DNA of 64,000 bases, taken from the NCBI RefSeq assembly GCF_008638365.1, contig NZ_VWVU01000028.1, positions 1 to 64,000 of the forward strand. Direction: 5' to 3'. Positions 9,117-17,518 of this stretch are shown in pieces. The position numbers and the translations under genes were made by a program. The notes under the pieces are model-generated. The model did not search any database and had not been told where the DNA came from. It worked only from the letters and a program-made list of their open reading frames with translations. The stretch comes from Nocardiopsis quinghaiensis. Its GTDB lineage: Bacteria; Actinomycetota; Actinomycetes; Streptosporangiales; Streptosporangiaceae. Numbering within the stretch: the stretch's first letter is position 1; every line of letters begins with the position of its first letter.

Positions 9117-10171
9117 TGTTCCTCCTGTGGTCCGGCGACCTCGTCCCGTCCGGCCTCCCGGAGGAGGCCGTTGAGCGGGTCGAGGGCGTAGATGCCGTTC
9201 AGGTCCACCGGATCGATCAGGCCCACGGTCTGGGCGTGTTCGGCTCCTGCGGCCAGGGACGGGGCGATCGGGTCGACGGTGAAGGTCATGTTGTCGAAGG
9301 CCGAGGCGACGACCTCGGGCTCGGGCCGGTTGCCGGTCAGGTCGGCCAGGTGTGCGGCGGCGGTCCTTCGCGCGTCCTCGGGGTGGGTGTTGACCCAGTC
9401 GACGGTGTCGATGTGGCCTCGCAGGAGCCGCTCGACCTCCTCGGGGTGGGTGGCGAGGAAGTCGGCGTTGACGATGAGGTGCGTGGTGACGAAGTCGCCG
9501 CCGGTCTCGGGCCACTGCCCGGACTCGTCGAGCAAGAGTTCGCCCCCGGACTCGATGACCAGCCGGCTCAGGTAGGGCTCGGGGAGCCAGGCGCCGTCGA
9601 TCTCACCGAGCGCGAAGGCGTTCACGGTCTCGGCGTTGTCCTGGGGGATGACCGACAGGTCCCCACCGCCCTCGGTGTCGACCAGCCAGCCCTGTTCCCG
9701 GGCGAACCAGCGCAGCGCCACGTCCTGGGTGTTGCCCAGTTGGGGTGTGGCCAGGGTGGCGCCGGACAGGTCCTCGACGTCGTCGATGCCGGAGCGCACG
9801 ACCAGGCCCGCACCGCCCGAGGTCGACCCGGCGATGACGCGCAGCGCGGCGCCCTCGGACTGCGCCCAGCCGTTGACGGTCGGGCTGGGTCCGATGAAGG
9901 CAGCGTCGATCTCGCCGGAGAAGACGGCGTTGACCGCGTCGGGGCCCGCGTTGAAGGTCTGGGTGGAGAGCGGGGTGTCCTCGCCCAGGGCCTCGCGGAG
10001 GAGGCCGTTCTCCACGCCCACCAGCGCCGGAGCGTGGGTGAGGTTGGGGAAGTACCCGAGTGTGAGCCCGCGGTCGTCGTCCCGGCCTCCCGTGGCCCCG
10101 CACGCGGTGGTCACCGCGGCCAGGACCAGGGCCGCCGCGGTGGCGCGGAGCGGGGACGTACGCGGGGACAT
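9113..10171 (-). CDS. Substrate-binding lipoprotein, NitT/TauT (aliphatic sulfonate-like) ABC transporter
   Basis: 352 aa. Lipoprotein signal: positively charged start, hydrophobic core and lipobox-like VTTACGAT with the lipidated Cys at 24. The mature part has the NMT1/SsuA-like fold: TLGYFPNLTHAPALVGVENG, AGPDAVNAVFSGEIDAAFIG and GAWLPEPYL. First gene of the importer operon. A CCTACT-type inverted repeat 45 bases upstream is also found before metQ, suggesting shared sulfur-linked control. Confidence 0.9.
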
Positions 10172-10215
10172 CGGGATCCTTCTGGTTTCGGTGTTCCGGA
10201 CCGGCGCACCAAACT

Positions 10216-10230
10216 CTACTTAATGAGTAG
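10216..10230 (-). promoter_or_regulatory. Inverted repeat CTACT-N5-AGTAG upstream of sulfonate-type operon
   Basis: On the minus strand it reads ACCTACTCATTAAGTAGAG. TAGAGT could be the -10 hexamer, with TTCCAC 17 bases before it. Compare the CCTACTAAATAGG repeat upstream of metQ. Candidate operator for a sulfur-responsive regulator (inference). Confidence 0.5.
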
Positions 10231-10452
10231 GTTTTGTGGAAGCTGGGCGCTCCGACCCCCTTTCCCCGGATGACCGGCCCAAACGGGAGGGGGCGGCCCC
10301 GAGGGCGGCGCCGACCCGCGCGGAAAGCGCAGTTCAGGCGGCCGCACGCAGGATCGCGCCCGGAGCGCCGTGTCCCACCGGATCCCGCCCTCCCCGGTCA
10401 TGTGACGCGGATCACCGTTGACGGTCCGGGCATGTCGGGGCTCCGACACAGC

Positions 10453-10490
10453 GTGAGGGCGGCGGAGCCGGAGAGCTCCGCCGCCCTCAC
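10453..10490 (-). terminator. Terminator of metQ
   Basis: GTGAGGGCGGCGGAG and CTCCGCCGCCCTCAC form a perfect 15-bp stem with an 8-base loop, about 60 bases after the metQ stop. Confidence 0.85.
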
Positions 10491-10548
10491 AGCGGAAGAA
10501 GGGTGTGCGGCGGACCGGCCCCGGATGAAGCGGGTCCGGCCCCCGGGA

Positions 10549-11439
10549 TCACTCCTGGTCGCCGCCCTCGCCCTCGGCTCCGGACTCGACGATGTCTCCC
10601 TCGCCGTCGACCGCCAGGACGACGCCCTTCCAGGACTCCTGGACGTACTCCAGGACCCGCTCGTCGTGCAGCAGCTCGGCCAGCAGCTGGACGCGCTCGT
10701 CGTCGGCGTTCTCCGCCAGGGCGACCAGGCCGTTGGCGTAGTCCTCGACGTAGTCCTCGCCCTCGGGCTCCCAGGCCAGGACGTTGGACTCCTCGGGCAG
10801 GTTCGTCTCGATGGCGTAGTTGCCGTTGACGACCGCGGCGTCCACGTCGGTGATCGAGCGGGGCAGCTGCGCGGCCTCCAACGGGGTGACGGTGATGTCG
10901 CGCGGGTTGTCGGTGATGTCGTCCTCTGTGGCGGACGCGCCGGCCTCCGGGTCGATGGTCACCAGGTCCTGGGCCTCCAGGATGCCCAGGGCGCGGGCGA
11001 GGTTGGCCGGGTCGTTGGGAACCGCGATCTCGGCGCCCTCGGGCAGGTCCCCGATGCTCTCGACGGTCTCGGAGTACAGGCCCAGCCGCTCGATGTGGAC
11101 GTCGGTGACATAGGTGAGCTCGGCGTCCGGCCCGTTGGCCACCCACTCGTCGAGGAAGGAGCGGTGCTGGAAGTAGTTGGCGTCCAGCTCACCCTCGACC
11201 AGGGCGGTGTTGGGGATGTTGTAGTCGGAGATCTCCTCGATCTCCAGCTCCAGGCCCGCCTCCTCGGCGAGGTTCTCGTCGATGAAGGAGAGGATGTCGC
11301 CGTGCGGTACGGGGCTGACGCCCACCCGCAGCACGTTCCCCTCGCCACTGGAGTCGGCGGCCTGCTCGCTGGGCGCGCCGCAGGCGGCGAGTGCCAGGAC
11401 GAGGGTGGCTGCCCCGAGGGCGGCCGGGGTCGTGCGCAT
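10549..11439 (-). CDS. metQ: MetQ/NlpA-family methionine-binding lipoprotein
   Basis: 296 aa. Lipobox LALAACGAP with Cys at 20; the mature domain has RVGVSPVPHGDILSFI, the D.N.P..AL..GE.DANYFQH pattern (ELDANYFQHRSFLDEW) and IAVPNDPANLARAL typical of methionine-binding proteins of MetNIQ importers. No metN or metI is next to it, so it either uses a transporter encoded elsewhere or is an orphan binding protein. AAGGAG lies 7 bases before the ATG. Terminator downstream. Confidence 0.88.
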   Translation of the reverse strand: MRTTPAALGAATLVLALAACGAPSEQAADSSGEGNVLRVGVSPVPHGDILSFIDENLAEEAGLELEIEEISDYNIPNTALVEGELDANYFQHRSFLDEWVANGPDAELTYVTDVHIERLGLYSETVESIGDLPEGAEIAVPNDPANLARALGILEAQDLVTIDPEAGASATEDDITDNPRDITVTPLEAAQLPRSITDVDAAVVNGNYAIETNLPEESNVLAWEPEGEDYVEDYANGLVALAENADDERVQLLAELLHDERVLEYVQESWKGVVLAVDGEGDIVESGAEGEGGDQE

Positions 11440-11766
11440 GGTGCGCTCCTTCGTGATCGTTGGCTGGGGAACGCGGCGGCCGGCACCCGGCGACCGCGCG
11501 ACTCTCGGCCCCTGGGAGACGCCGCAGAGCTGGTCAGAGCCTATCCAACCTATTTAGTAGGAATTGTTCCTCAGCTCCCCTGTCGCGCGTGGGATCGGAC
11601 ACATGCCTTCGCCTCCGCCCCGGCGGAGGAGCCGCCGGAGCCGGCGGCGGCTCCCGGCCGTGCGCGTCGGGGACGGGCGTATCCCTCTGGCAGCGCTTTC
11701 CAGCCCCGGCCTCCATCCCCTAGGTTGTGAAGGTTGCCACCCCACCTGCCCTCACGGAGCGAAACG
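11440..11766. other. Divergent metQ / xylulokinase intergenic region
   Basis: 327 bases without a gene. Contains the CCTACT-type repeat at 11549-11561 toward metQ and a GC-rich imperfect hairpin (about 11628-11654, GGAGCCGCC/GGCGGCTCC) toward xylB. No leader peptide found. Confidence 0.5.
11549..11561 (-). promoter_or_regulatory. Inverted repeat CCTA-N5-TAGG upstream of metQ
   Basis: Minus strand reads CCTACTAAATAGG, about 110 bases before the metQ start. Shares CCTACT with the repeat before the sulfonate operon. Confidence 0.45.
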
Positions 11767-13152
11767 ATGCCCCTGGTCGCCGGAGTCGACAGTTCGACCC
11801 AGTCCTGCAAGATCGTGGTCTGCGACGCCGACAGCGGCGCGGTCGTGCGCGAGGCGCGCGCCCCGCACCCCGACGGAACCGAGATCCACCCCGACGCGTG
11901 GTGGTCCGCCCTGACCCAGGCCTCCTCCGGCCTGCTCGACGACGTGGCCGCCGTCGCCGTCGCCGGACAGCAGCACGGCATGGTCGCCGTCGACGAGCTC
12001 GGCGCGGTGGTGCGCCCCGCGCTGCTGTGGAACGACACGCGCTCGGCCGGAGCGGCACTGGACCTGGTGGAGGAGCTGGGCGGCACCGCCGAGTGGGCCG
12101 GGTCCGTGGACAACATCCCCAACGCCAGCCTGACCGTCAGCAAGCTGCGCTGGCTGGCACGGCACGAACCGGACAACGCCGCGCGCACGACCGGGGTGAT
12201 GCTCCCCCACGACTGGCTCACCTGGCAGTTGACCGGCGCGAGGGCCGAGCCCACCACGGACCGGGGCGACGCCTCCGGCACCGGCTACTGGTCGGCGACC
12301 GAGAACGCCTACCGGCCCGACCTGCTGGCGCGGGCCTTCGGACGCGAGGTCCAGGTGCCGCGGGTGGCCGAGCCGGCCGAGGCCGTGGGCCGCACGCCGT
12401 CGGGCGCGCTGGTCGCCCCCGGGACCGGCGACAACATGGGCGCCGCCCTGGGCCTGGGCCTGCGCCCGGGCGACGCCGTGGTCTCCCTGGGCACCAGCGG
12501 GACCGTGTTCGCCGTCAGTGAGGGCCCCACGCGGGACCCCGGCGGGATCATCTGCGGGTTCGCCGACGCGACCGGCCGGTACCTGCCGCTGGTGTGCACC
12601 CTGAACGCGGCACGGGTGCTCAGCGCCACCGCCGCGATGCTGGGTGTGGACCTTGCGGGACTGGACGAGCTGGCGCTCGCCGCCGAGCCGGGTGCAGAGG
12701 GGGTCGTGCTGCTGCCCTACCTGGACGGCGAGCGCACCCCGGTGCTGCCCGACGCCGCGGGCTCCCTGCACGGCCTGCGCCGCTCCAACATGCGTCCGGA
12801 GAACATCGCCCGCGCGGCGGTGGAGGGGATGCTGTGCGGGCTGGCCGACGGGCTGTCCGCGATGACCGACACCGGCATCCCGGTCGGCCAGGTCATGCTC
12901 GTGGGCGGGGCCGCGCGGTCGGCCGCCGTGCGCGCGGTCGCCCCGACCGTCCTGGGCGCGCGGGTGGTCGTGCCGCCGCCCGCCGAGTACGTCGCGCTCG
13001 GTGCCGCCAGGCAGGCGGCGTGGACGTTGGCGGGGACCGCCGAGCCGCCGTCCTGGGGCACCGGTGAGCCGGAGGCCGCCGCCGACCCCGTGGACGCGCC
13101 GCACGTGCGTGAGCGCTACGCAGCGGCGCGCCGGTCCACGCACGGCGTGTAG
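11767..13152 (+). CDS. xylB: Xylulokinase (FGGY carbohydrate kinase)
   Basis: 461 aa. ATP-dependent phosphorylation of D-xylulose to xylulose 5-phosphate. FGGY signs: N-terminal [10 protein letters not shown] phosphate-1 loop, [20 protein letters not shown], catalytic Asp in [27 protein letters not shown] and the C-terminal [14 protein letters not shown]. Start ATG 11767 follows CGGAG. No xylose isomerase nearby. Slightly shorter than the usual ~480-500 residues but all core motifs are present. Confidence 0.9.
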   Translation: MPLVAGVDSSTQSCKIVVCDADSGAVVREARAPHPDGTEIHPDAWWSALTQASSGLLDDVAAVAVAGQQHGMVAVDELGAVVRPALLWNDTRSAGAALDLVEELGGTAEWAGSVDNIPNASLTVSKLRWLARHEPDNAARTTGVMLPHDWLTWQLTGARAEPTTDRGDASGTGYWSATENAYRPDLLARAFGREVQVPRVAEPAEAVGRTPSGALVAPGTGDNMGAALGLGLRPGDAVVSLGTSGTVFAVSEGPTRDPGGIICGFADATGRYLPLVCTLNAARVLSATAAMLGVDLAGLDELALAAEPGAEGVVLLPYLDGERTPVLPDAAGSLHGLRRSNMRPENIARAAVEGMLCGLADGLSAMTDTGIPVGQVMLVGGAARSAAVRAVAPTVLGARVVVPPPAEYVALGAARQAAWTLAGTAEPPSWGTGEPEAAADPVDAPHVRERYAAARRSTHGV

Positions 13153-13401
13153 GGGCCCGGAGGAAGCGCACGGTGGCCCCGGAGGCGGACCCCCTGCGGC
13201 CCGCCGTCCCGGGGCCCGCCGTGTCCCCGGTTCCGTGCGCGGCGTCCGGCTGGAAGGAGAGGAACGGCCTGCCCGCCCCCATCGGTCCAGCTTGTCGGCC
13301 GGAAGGCCACGGAGCATTCACCGCGCAGAAACACCGAGTCCTTATCTTGCTTGGGGCCCCTCCCTGGAATCGGGGCGTACTCAAGAGCGAACGAGGAGCC
13401 G

Positions 13402-16179
13402 ATGCATCTTGTCCAGCGTGAGCACGAACGCGCCCTCATCCGGAGCCTCTACGCCGAGTGCCTGAGGGGCAGGGGCCAGATCGTCCACATCACGGGACCC
13501 ACGGCCTCCGGAAAGTCAGCGCTGTTGGACGACTTCGTCGGACACGTGACGGCCTCGGGCGGGATGCACATTCCCGTCAGCGGGGTACGCGGCGAGCAGG
13601 ACCTGCCGCTCGGCCTCCTCAACCAGATCATGGTCGCGGTCGGGCTGTCCCCCGTCGCCCTGGAGGCGAGGCGGGTCTCGGAGCTTCCCCAAGCCGACCT
13701 GCTCCCCTGGCTGGTCCCCCGGTTGGAGGAGGTGTGCCGCGAACTGAGGCTCACGGCCTCGGAGGCGCCCCTGACCGTGCACGTCGACGACGCCCACCTG
13801 GCCGACGCCCCCTCCGTCCGCTGCCTGCTGTACGTCCTGCGGCGCCTGCGCCGGGTGCCGCTCATGGCGGTCGTCACCGAGCGGTCGCCCTCACGTGAGG
13901 GCGTCGCCGAGCACCTCGCCGAACTGTCGTTGCTACCGCAGAGCACCCAGATCCGGCTCGCGCCGCTGGGCACCGCGGACGTGCGGGAACTCCTGTCCGG
14001 CTACTTCACCGAAGCCGGCGACGAGGCCGTGGCCGACCTGGTGCGGATCACCGGGGGCGTACCCGGCCTGGTGAGTGCCGTGCTGGGGGACCACCTCGGT
14101 ACCGCACGGCGCACGCCCCGGTACGGTGCCCCGAGCAGGTTCCGGCCGGGAGAGTCCTATCGCGCCGCCTTCGTCGAGTACCTGCGCCGCCACGGGCCCT
14201 CGGCGATGGAGCTGGCCAAGGTCCTCGCGGTCATGGGTGAGACGGACGCGCGGGACGAGCCGCTCCCCCACGTCCTGACCCGCTGGCGGGAGGCGGGGAG
14301 CACGCTGCACCGGCTCGGGACGGCAGGGCTCCTGGACTCGGACGGCTTCCGCCACCCCGAGGCGCGGGCCGCCGTGCTGGACCTGATGGGGCCCGACGAA
14401 CGGGCCGGGGCACACCTGGGGTGCGCCCGGCTGCTGTACGAGAACGACGCGCCGGTCATCCGGGTCGCGCGCCACCTGCGCGCCACCGACCGCGTGAGCG
14501 ACCCGTGGGCGGTCCCGCTGCTGTGCACGGCCGCCGAACAGGCCATGGCCGGCGGGGACCTCGCCTTCGCGATCGACTGCCTCAGCTCCGCGTCGGCGTT
14601 CTGCACCGACGAGGGGGCCAAGCCCAGGATCGCGGTGGCGCTGGCCGCGACGCTGTGGCGGGTGGACCCCGAGGCCGCGACCCGGCACCTGCTGCGGCTC
14701 ACCGGCGACGCCCTCGCCGGTCGGCTCCCCGCGTGTGAGCTGTACGCGCTGCTGCGCGGCCTGCTGTGGGCGGGACACCGCGTGGAGGCGGAGAGGGTAC
14801 TGCGCGGCATGCCGGAGGCCGTGCGCGGGGACTCCGACCCGGACGCCTCGGTCGAGGCGCGCATCACCCGGGCGGTGTGCGCGACCACCCACCCGGAGGT
14901 GACGGTGCTCGTCCCCGGGGCCGAGGGAGCCGGGGAGGTCAGCGACGCCCCGAGCATCGCCAAACCGATACTGCGGCTCAGCGGGGCCGAGTCGCTGGCC
15001 ACCGCCCTGGCGGGGACGGACGACCGCTGCGCGACGGACAGGGCGGAAGAGGTCCTGACCAACGCCGGACTCGGCGAGCACATGGTGGAGGCGGTGTCCG
15101 CGGCGCTCTCCGCGCTGGTCTACACCGACCGGCTCGACCGGGCCGTGTACTGGGGCGAGTCGCTCATCGACGCGCCGGACCGGTCCCCGCTCTGGCGCGG
15201 CCAGGCCCACATGCTGCGTGCCCACGTCGCGCTGCGGACCGGTGACCTGGGCGTGGCCCGGCACCACGCGAAGACCGCCCTGTCGACACTGTCCGTACCG
15301 GGTTGGGGCGTGGTGGCCGGCCTGCCGCTGGGCGACCTGCTCCTGATCGCCGAGGCCACCGGTGACCGGCGGGAGGTGGCCCGCGTCCTGGCCGAGCCCG
15401 TGACCGAGGAGGTCTTCCGCTCCCGTTTCGGCCTGCACTACCTGTACGCGCGCGGTCACCACCACCTCAACGCGGGACGGGCCCAGTGCGCCCTGGCCGA
15501 CTTCTCCGTCTGCGGAGAGCTGATGACGAGGTGGGGGATGGACACCCCCTCCCTGGTGCCGTGGCGGGGCGGTACCGCCAGGGCCCACCTGCGGCTCGGG
15601 GAGCCGGGGGCGGCCCGGAGGCTGGTGGTGGAGCAGGAGGCGCTGGCGGCCCCCGGCCGTCCGCGCACGCGGGGCGTCGTCCTTCGGGACCTGGCCACCG
15701 TCCTGCCGCCCGAGGAGCGGGTACCGGTGCTGGAGGACGCGATCCACCTGCTGGACCGTGCCCCCGACGCGCTGGAGGCCTCGCGATCGCGTTTGGACCT
15801 GGCCGACACGTACGAGGTCCTGGGCGACGGCGCGGAGGCCGTGTGCCTGCGTGAGAGGGCACGCCGCTCCCTGGCCGAGCACAGCGCGCCGCTGGTCGGG
15901 GAACACGGTGCGCCGGTGCCCGCCCCCGCTCCGGGTCCGGGCGCCCGGGCCGGCGACCGCCTCGGGCCGCGACCGGCCGCGCCCGAGCTGACCAGGGCGG
16001 AGTCCCGGGTGGCGGTTCTCGCCGCCAAGGGGCTGACGAACCGGCAGATCTCGTCCAACTTGCACATCACGGTCAGCACCGTGGAGCAGCACCTGACCCG
16101 GATCTACCGCAAGTTCGACATCACCGAGCGGCAGCGGATCGCGGACGTACTCCCCCGGGACCGCGACATGGCGCGCTGA
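13402..16179 (+). CDS. LAL-type (large ATP-binding LuxR) transcriptional regulator, likely cluster regulator
   Basis: 925 aa. N-terminal AAA/NB-ARC-like ATPase with Walker A GPTASGKS (32-39) and Walker B LTVHVDDAHLAD (D129-D130), a long helical TPR-like middle, an Ala/Pro/Gly hinge (about 835-860), and a C-terminal LuxR helix-turn-helix (862-925) with ELTRAESRVAVLAAKGLTN and VSTVEQHLTRIYRKF. LAL proteins commonly activate polyketide clusters, and this one lies immediately next to, and convergent with, the tetronate operon. GAGGAG precedes the ATG at 13402. Target promoter is inferred, possibly the repeats at 41435-41473. Confidence 0.9.
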   Translation: MHLVQREHERALIRSLYAECLRGRGQIVHITGPTASGKSALLDDFVGHVTASGGMHIPVSGVRGEQDLPLGLLNQIMVAVGLSPVALEARRVSELPQADLLPWLVPRLEEVCRELRLTASEAPLTVHVDDAHLADAPSVRCLLYVLRRLRRVPLMAVVTERSPSREGVAEHLAELSLLPQSTQIRLAPLGTADVRELLSGYFTEAGDEAVADLVRITGGVPGLVSAVLGDHLGTARRTPRYGAPSRFRPGESYRAAFVEYLRRHGPSAMELAKVLAVMGETDARDEPLPHVLTRWREAGSTLHRLGTAGLLDSDGFRHPEARAAVLDLMGPDERAGAHLGCARLLYENDAPVIRVARHLRATDRVSDPWAVPLLCTAAEQAMAGGDLAFAIDCLSSASAFCTDEGAKPRIAVALAATLWRVDPEAATRHLLRLTGDALAGRLPACELYALLRGLLWAGHRVEAERVLRGMPEAVRGDSDPDASVEARITRAVCATTHPEVTVLVPGAEGAGEVSDAPSIAKPILRLSGAESLATALAGTDDRCATDRAEEVLTNAGLGEHMVEAVSAALSALVYTDRLDRAVYWGESLIDAPDRSPLWRGQAHMLRAHVALRTGDLGVARHHAKTALSTLSVPGWGVVAGLPLGDLLLIAEATGDRREVARVLAEPVTEEVFRSRFGLHYLYARGHHHLNAGRAQCALADFSVCGELMTRWGMDTPSLVPWRGGTARAHLRLGEPGAARRLVVEQEALAAPGRPRTRGVVLRDLATVLPPEERVPVLEDAIHLLDRAPDALEASRSRLDLADTYEVLGDGAEAVCLRERARRSLAEHSAPLVGEHGAPVPAPAPGPGARAGDRLGPRPAAPELTRAESRVAVLAAKGLTNRQISSNLHITVSTVEQHLTRIYRKFDITERQRIADVLPRDRDMAR

Positions 16180-16194
16180 AACCGTCCGGGACCG

Positions 16195-16231
16195 CCGCAC
16201 CCGCGCGGCGGCGAGCGCCGCGCGGGTGCGG
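16195..16231. terminator. Bidirectional terminator (LAL regulator / tetronate operon end)
   Basis: CCGCACCCGCGCGGCG and CGCCGCGCGGGTGCGG form a perfect 16-bp stem with a 5-base loop between convergent genes; it marks the 3' end of the long minus-strand operon. Confidence 0.85.
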
Positions 16232-16252
16232 ACCGGTCGTCGCGGGTGCGGG

Positions 16253-16696
16253 TCAGTCGTTCGCGGCGGTGCGGGACTCCACCAGGTCCTTCAGCGCGCG
16301 GTTCATGTCGTGGAAGCCCTGCTCGGTGCGCTTCAGGGTGCCCTTGACCAGGGGGACCAGAAGGCCGGTGAAGGTCTCCTTGTGGGTCAGGGAGGTCCCC
16401 CCGCCGGAGGGTTCGAGGCGGAACTCGTGCACGGCGCGGGCCAGCCAGGCGGCTCCGACGGTCCCCTCCCAGCACAGCGCGCGGCCAGGGACGACCTCGG
16501 TGATCACCGGGTTGTGGCTGCTCTTGCCTCCGTCGGGCAGGACCATCCGGAACTCGATGCGCTCACCGACGGCGGCCGTGCCCTCGACCTCGACGATGAG
16601 GGGGTTCCACTCCCGGAACCGTTCCAGGTCGGACAGGGTCTCCCACACCTGCTCGGGTGTGGCGTCGATGGTCTGGCGGGTCTCTATGACGTGCAT
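16253..16696 (-). CDS. SRPBCC (START/polyketide-cyclase-like) protein
   Basis: 147 aa. Begins VIETRQTIDATPEQVWETL and has the SRPBCC pattern F.EWNP, a long central sheet and a C-terminal helix (FHDMNRALKDLVE), giving a hydrophobic pocket fold. GAAGGAAG lies before the ATG. Last gene of the operon, 51 bases after the thioesterase. Relatives bind lipids or cyclise polyketides, so it may act on the chain or the tetronate product; it could equally be a housekeeping lipid-binding protein. Function not established. Confidence 0.8.
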   Translation of the reverse strand: MHVIETRQTIDATPEQVWETLSDLERFREWNPLIVEVEGTAAVGERIEFRMVLPDGGKSSHNPVITEVVPGRALCWEGTVGAAWLARAVHEFRLEPSGGGTSLTHKETFTGLLVPLVKGTLKRTEQGFHDMNRALKDLVESRTAAND

Positions 16697-16747
16697 CGGT
16701 CTTCCTTCGTTGGTGCGGCTCCGCGCGGTGCGCGTACGGATTCGGTG

Positions 16748-17518
16748 TCAGGCCCGGCCGACGGGTTCGAGGGCGGCGGCGCGAACGTCGGCGGCCAGTT
16801 CCCGTGCCAGGCGGCCCGGCCCGTGGTCGACGAAGTAGAAGTGCCCTCCGGGCAGGGTGCGCCGGGTGAAGGCGGCGCTGGTCTGGTCCCGCCAGGCGGC
16901 CACGGACTCGGTCGGCGCCCACGGGTCGGTGTCGCCCGCGTAGGCGGTCACCGGGCAGGTCAGGGGCGCGCGGTCCGGTGCAGGCCGGTAGGAGCCGACC
17001 GCGCCCAGGTCGGCGCGGACCAGCCGCAGGAAGCGCCGGCGGAACTCGGGAACCTCGGCCACCCGGTCCGGCATCCCTCCGCCCACGGAGTTCAGGGAGG
17101 CGAGCAGGGCCGCGTCGTCGAGTTCGTGGATGCCTCGGGCCCCGCGGGCCGGGAGGGTGGGCGCGGCCCGGCCCGAGACGCCCAGCCACAGGGGCCGGCG
17201 CCCCCGTGCGGTGAGGGCGTGCGCGGTCTCGAAGGCGACGACCGCGCCCAGGCTGTGCCCGAACAGGGCGAAGGGCCCGTCGAGCTCCCGCTCCAGTTCG
17301 TCGACCGCCCGCTCGACCATCCGCGGTATGTCACCGAGGGGGTCCTCGGAGCGCCGGCGGCCGTGGCCGGGCAGGTCGTACAGGACCGGCTCCCAGTCCT
17401 CGGGCAGTTCGCGTACGAGGGGGAAGAAGCTGGCCGCCGATCCTCCGGCGTGGTGGAACACGAACAGGCGCAGGGCGGCGTCCCGCGGTTCGCGGGGGCG
17501 TGTGAAGGGGGTCGTCAT
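16748..17518 (-). CDS. Type II (editing) thioesterase
   Basis: 256 aa alpha/beta hydrolase. LFVFHHAGGSAASFFPLVRE at the N-terminus, nucleophile elbow FGHSLGAVVAFE, Asp in YAGDTDPWAPTE and His in LPGGHFYFVDH match the RifR/GrsT-type thioesterases that clear misprimed acyl groups from carrier proteins. Its ATG overlaps the PKS C stop (ATGA). Because PKS C has no fused TE and the tetronate enzymes should release the chain, an editing role is the best fit. Confidence 0.93.
   Translation of the reverse strand: MTTPFTRPREPRDAALRLFVFHHAGGSAASFFPLVRELPEDWEPVLYDLPGHGRRRSEDPLGDIPRMVERAVDELERELDGPFALFGHSLGAVVAFETAHALTARGRRPLWLGVSGRAAPTLPARGARGIHELDDAALLASLNSVGGGMPDRVAEVPEFRRRFLRLVRADLGAVGSYRPAPDRAPLTCPVTAYAGDTDPWAPTESVAAWRDQTSAAFTRRTLPGGHFYFVDHGPGRLARELAADVRAAALEPVGRA

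Larger units (their letters stand above)
10172..10548. other. Intergenic region: importer promoter and metQ terminator
   Basis: No gene supported. It contains the promoter-proximal inverted repeat of the sulfonate operon (10216-10230) and the metQ terminator (10453-10490). Confidence 0.6.

Noticed and set aside
11571-12281. Minus-strand open frame across the xylulokinase 5' end
   Set aside because: Shadow of xylB; Ser/Arg-rich without motifs.
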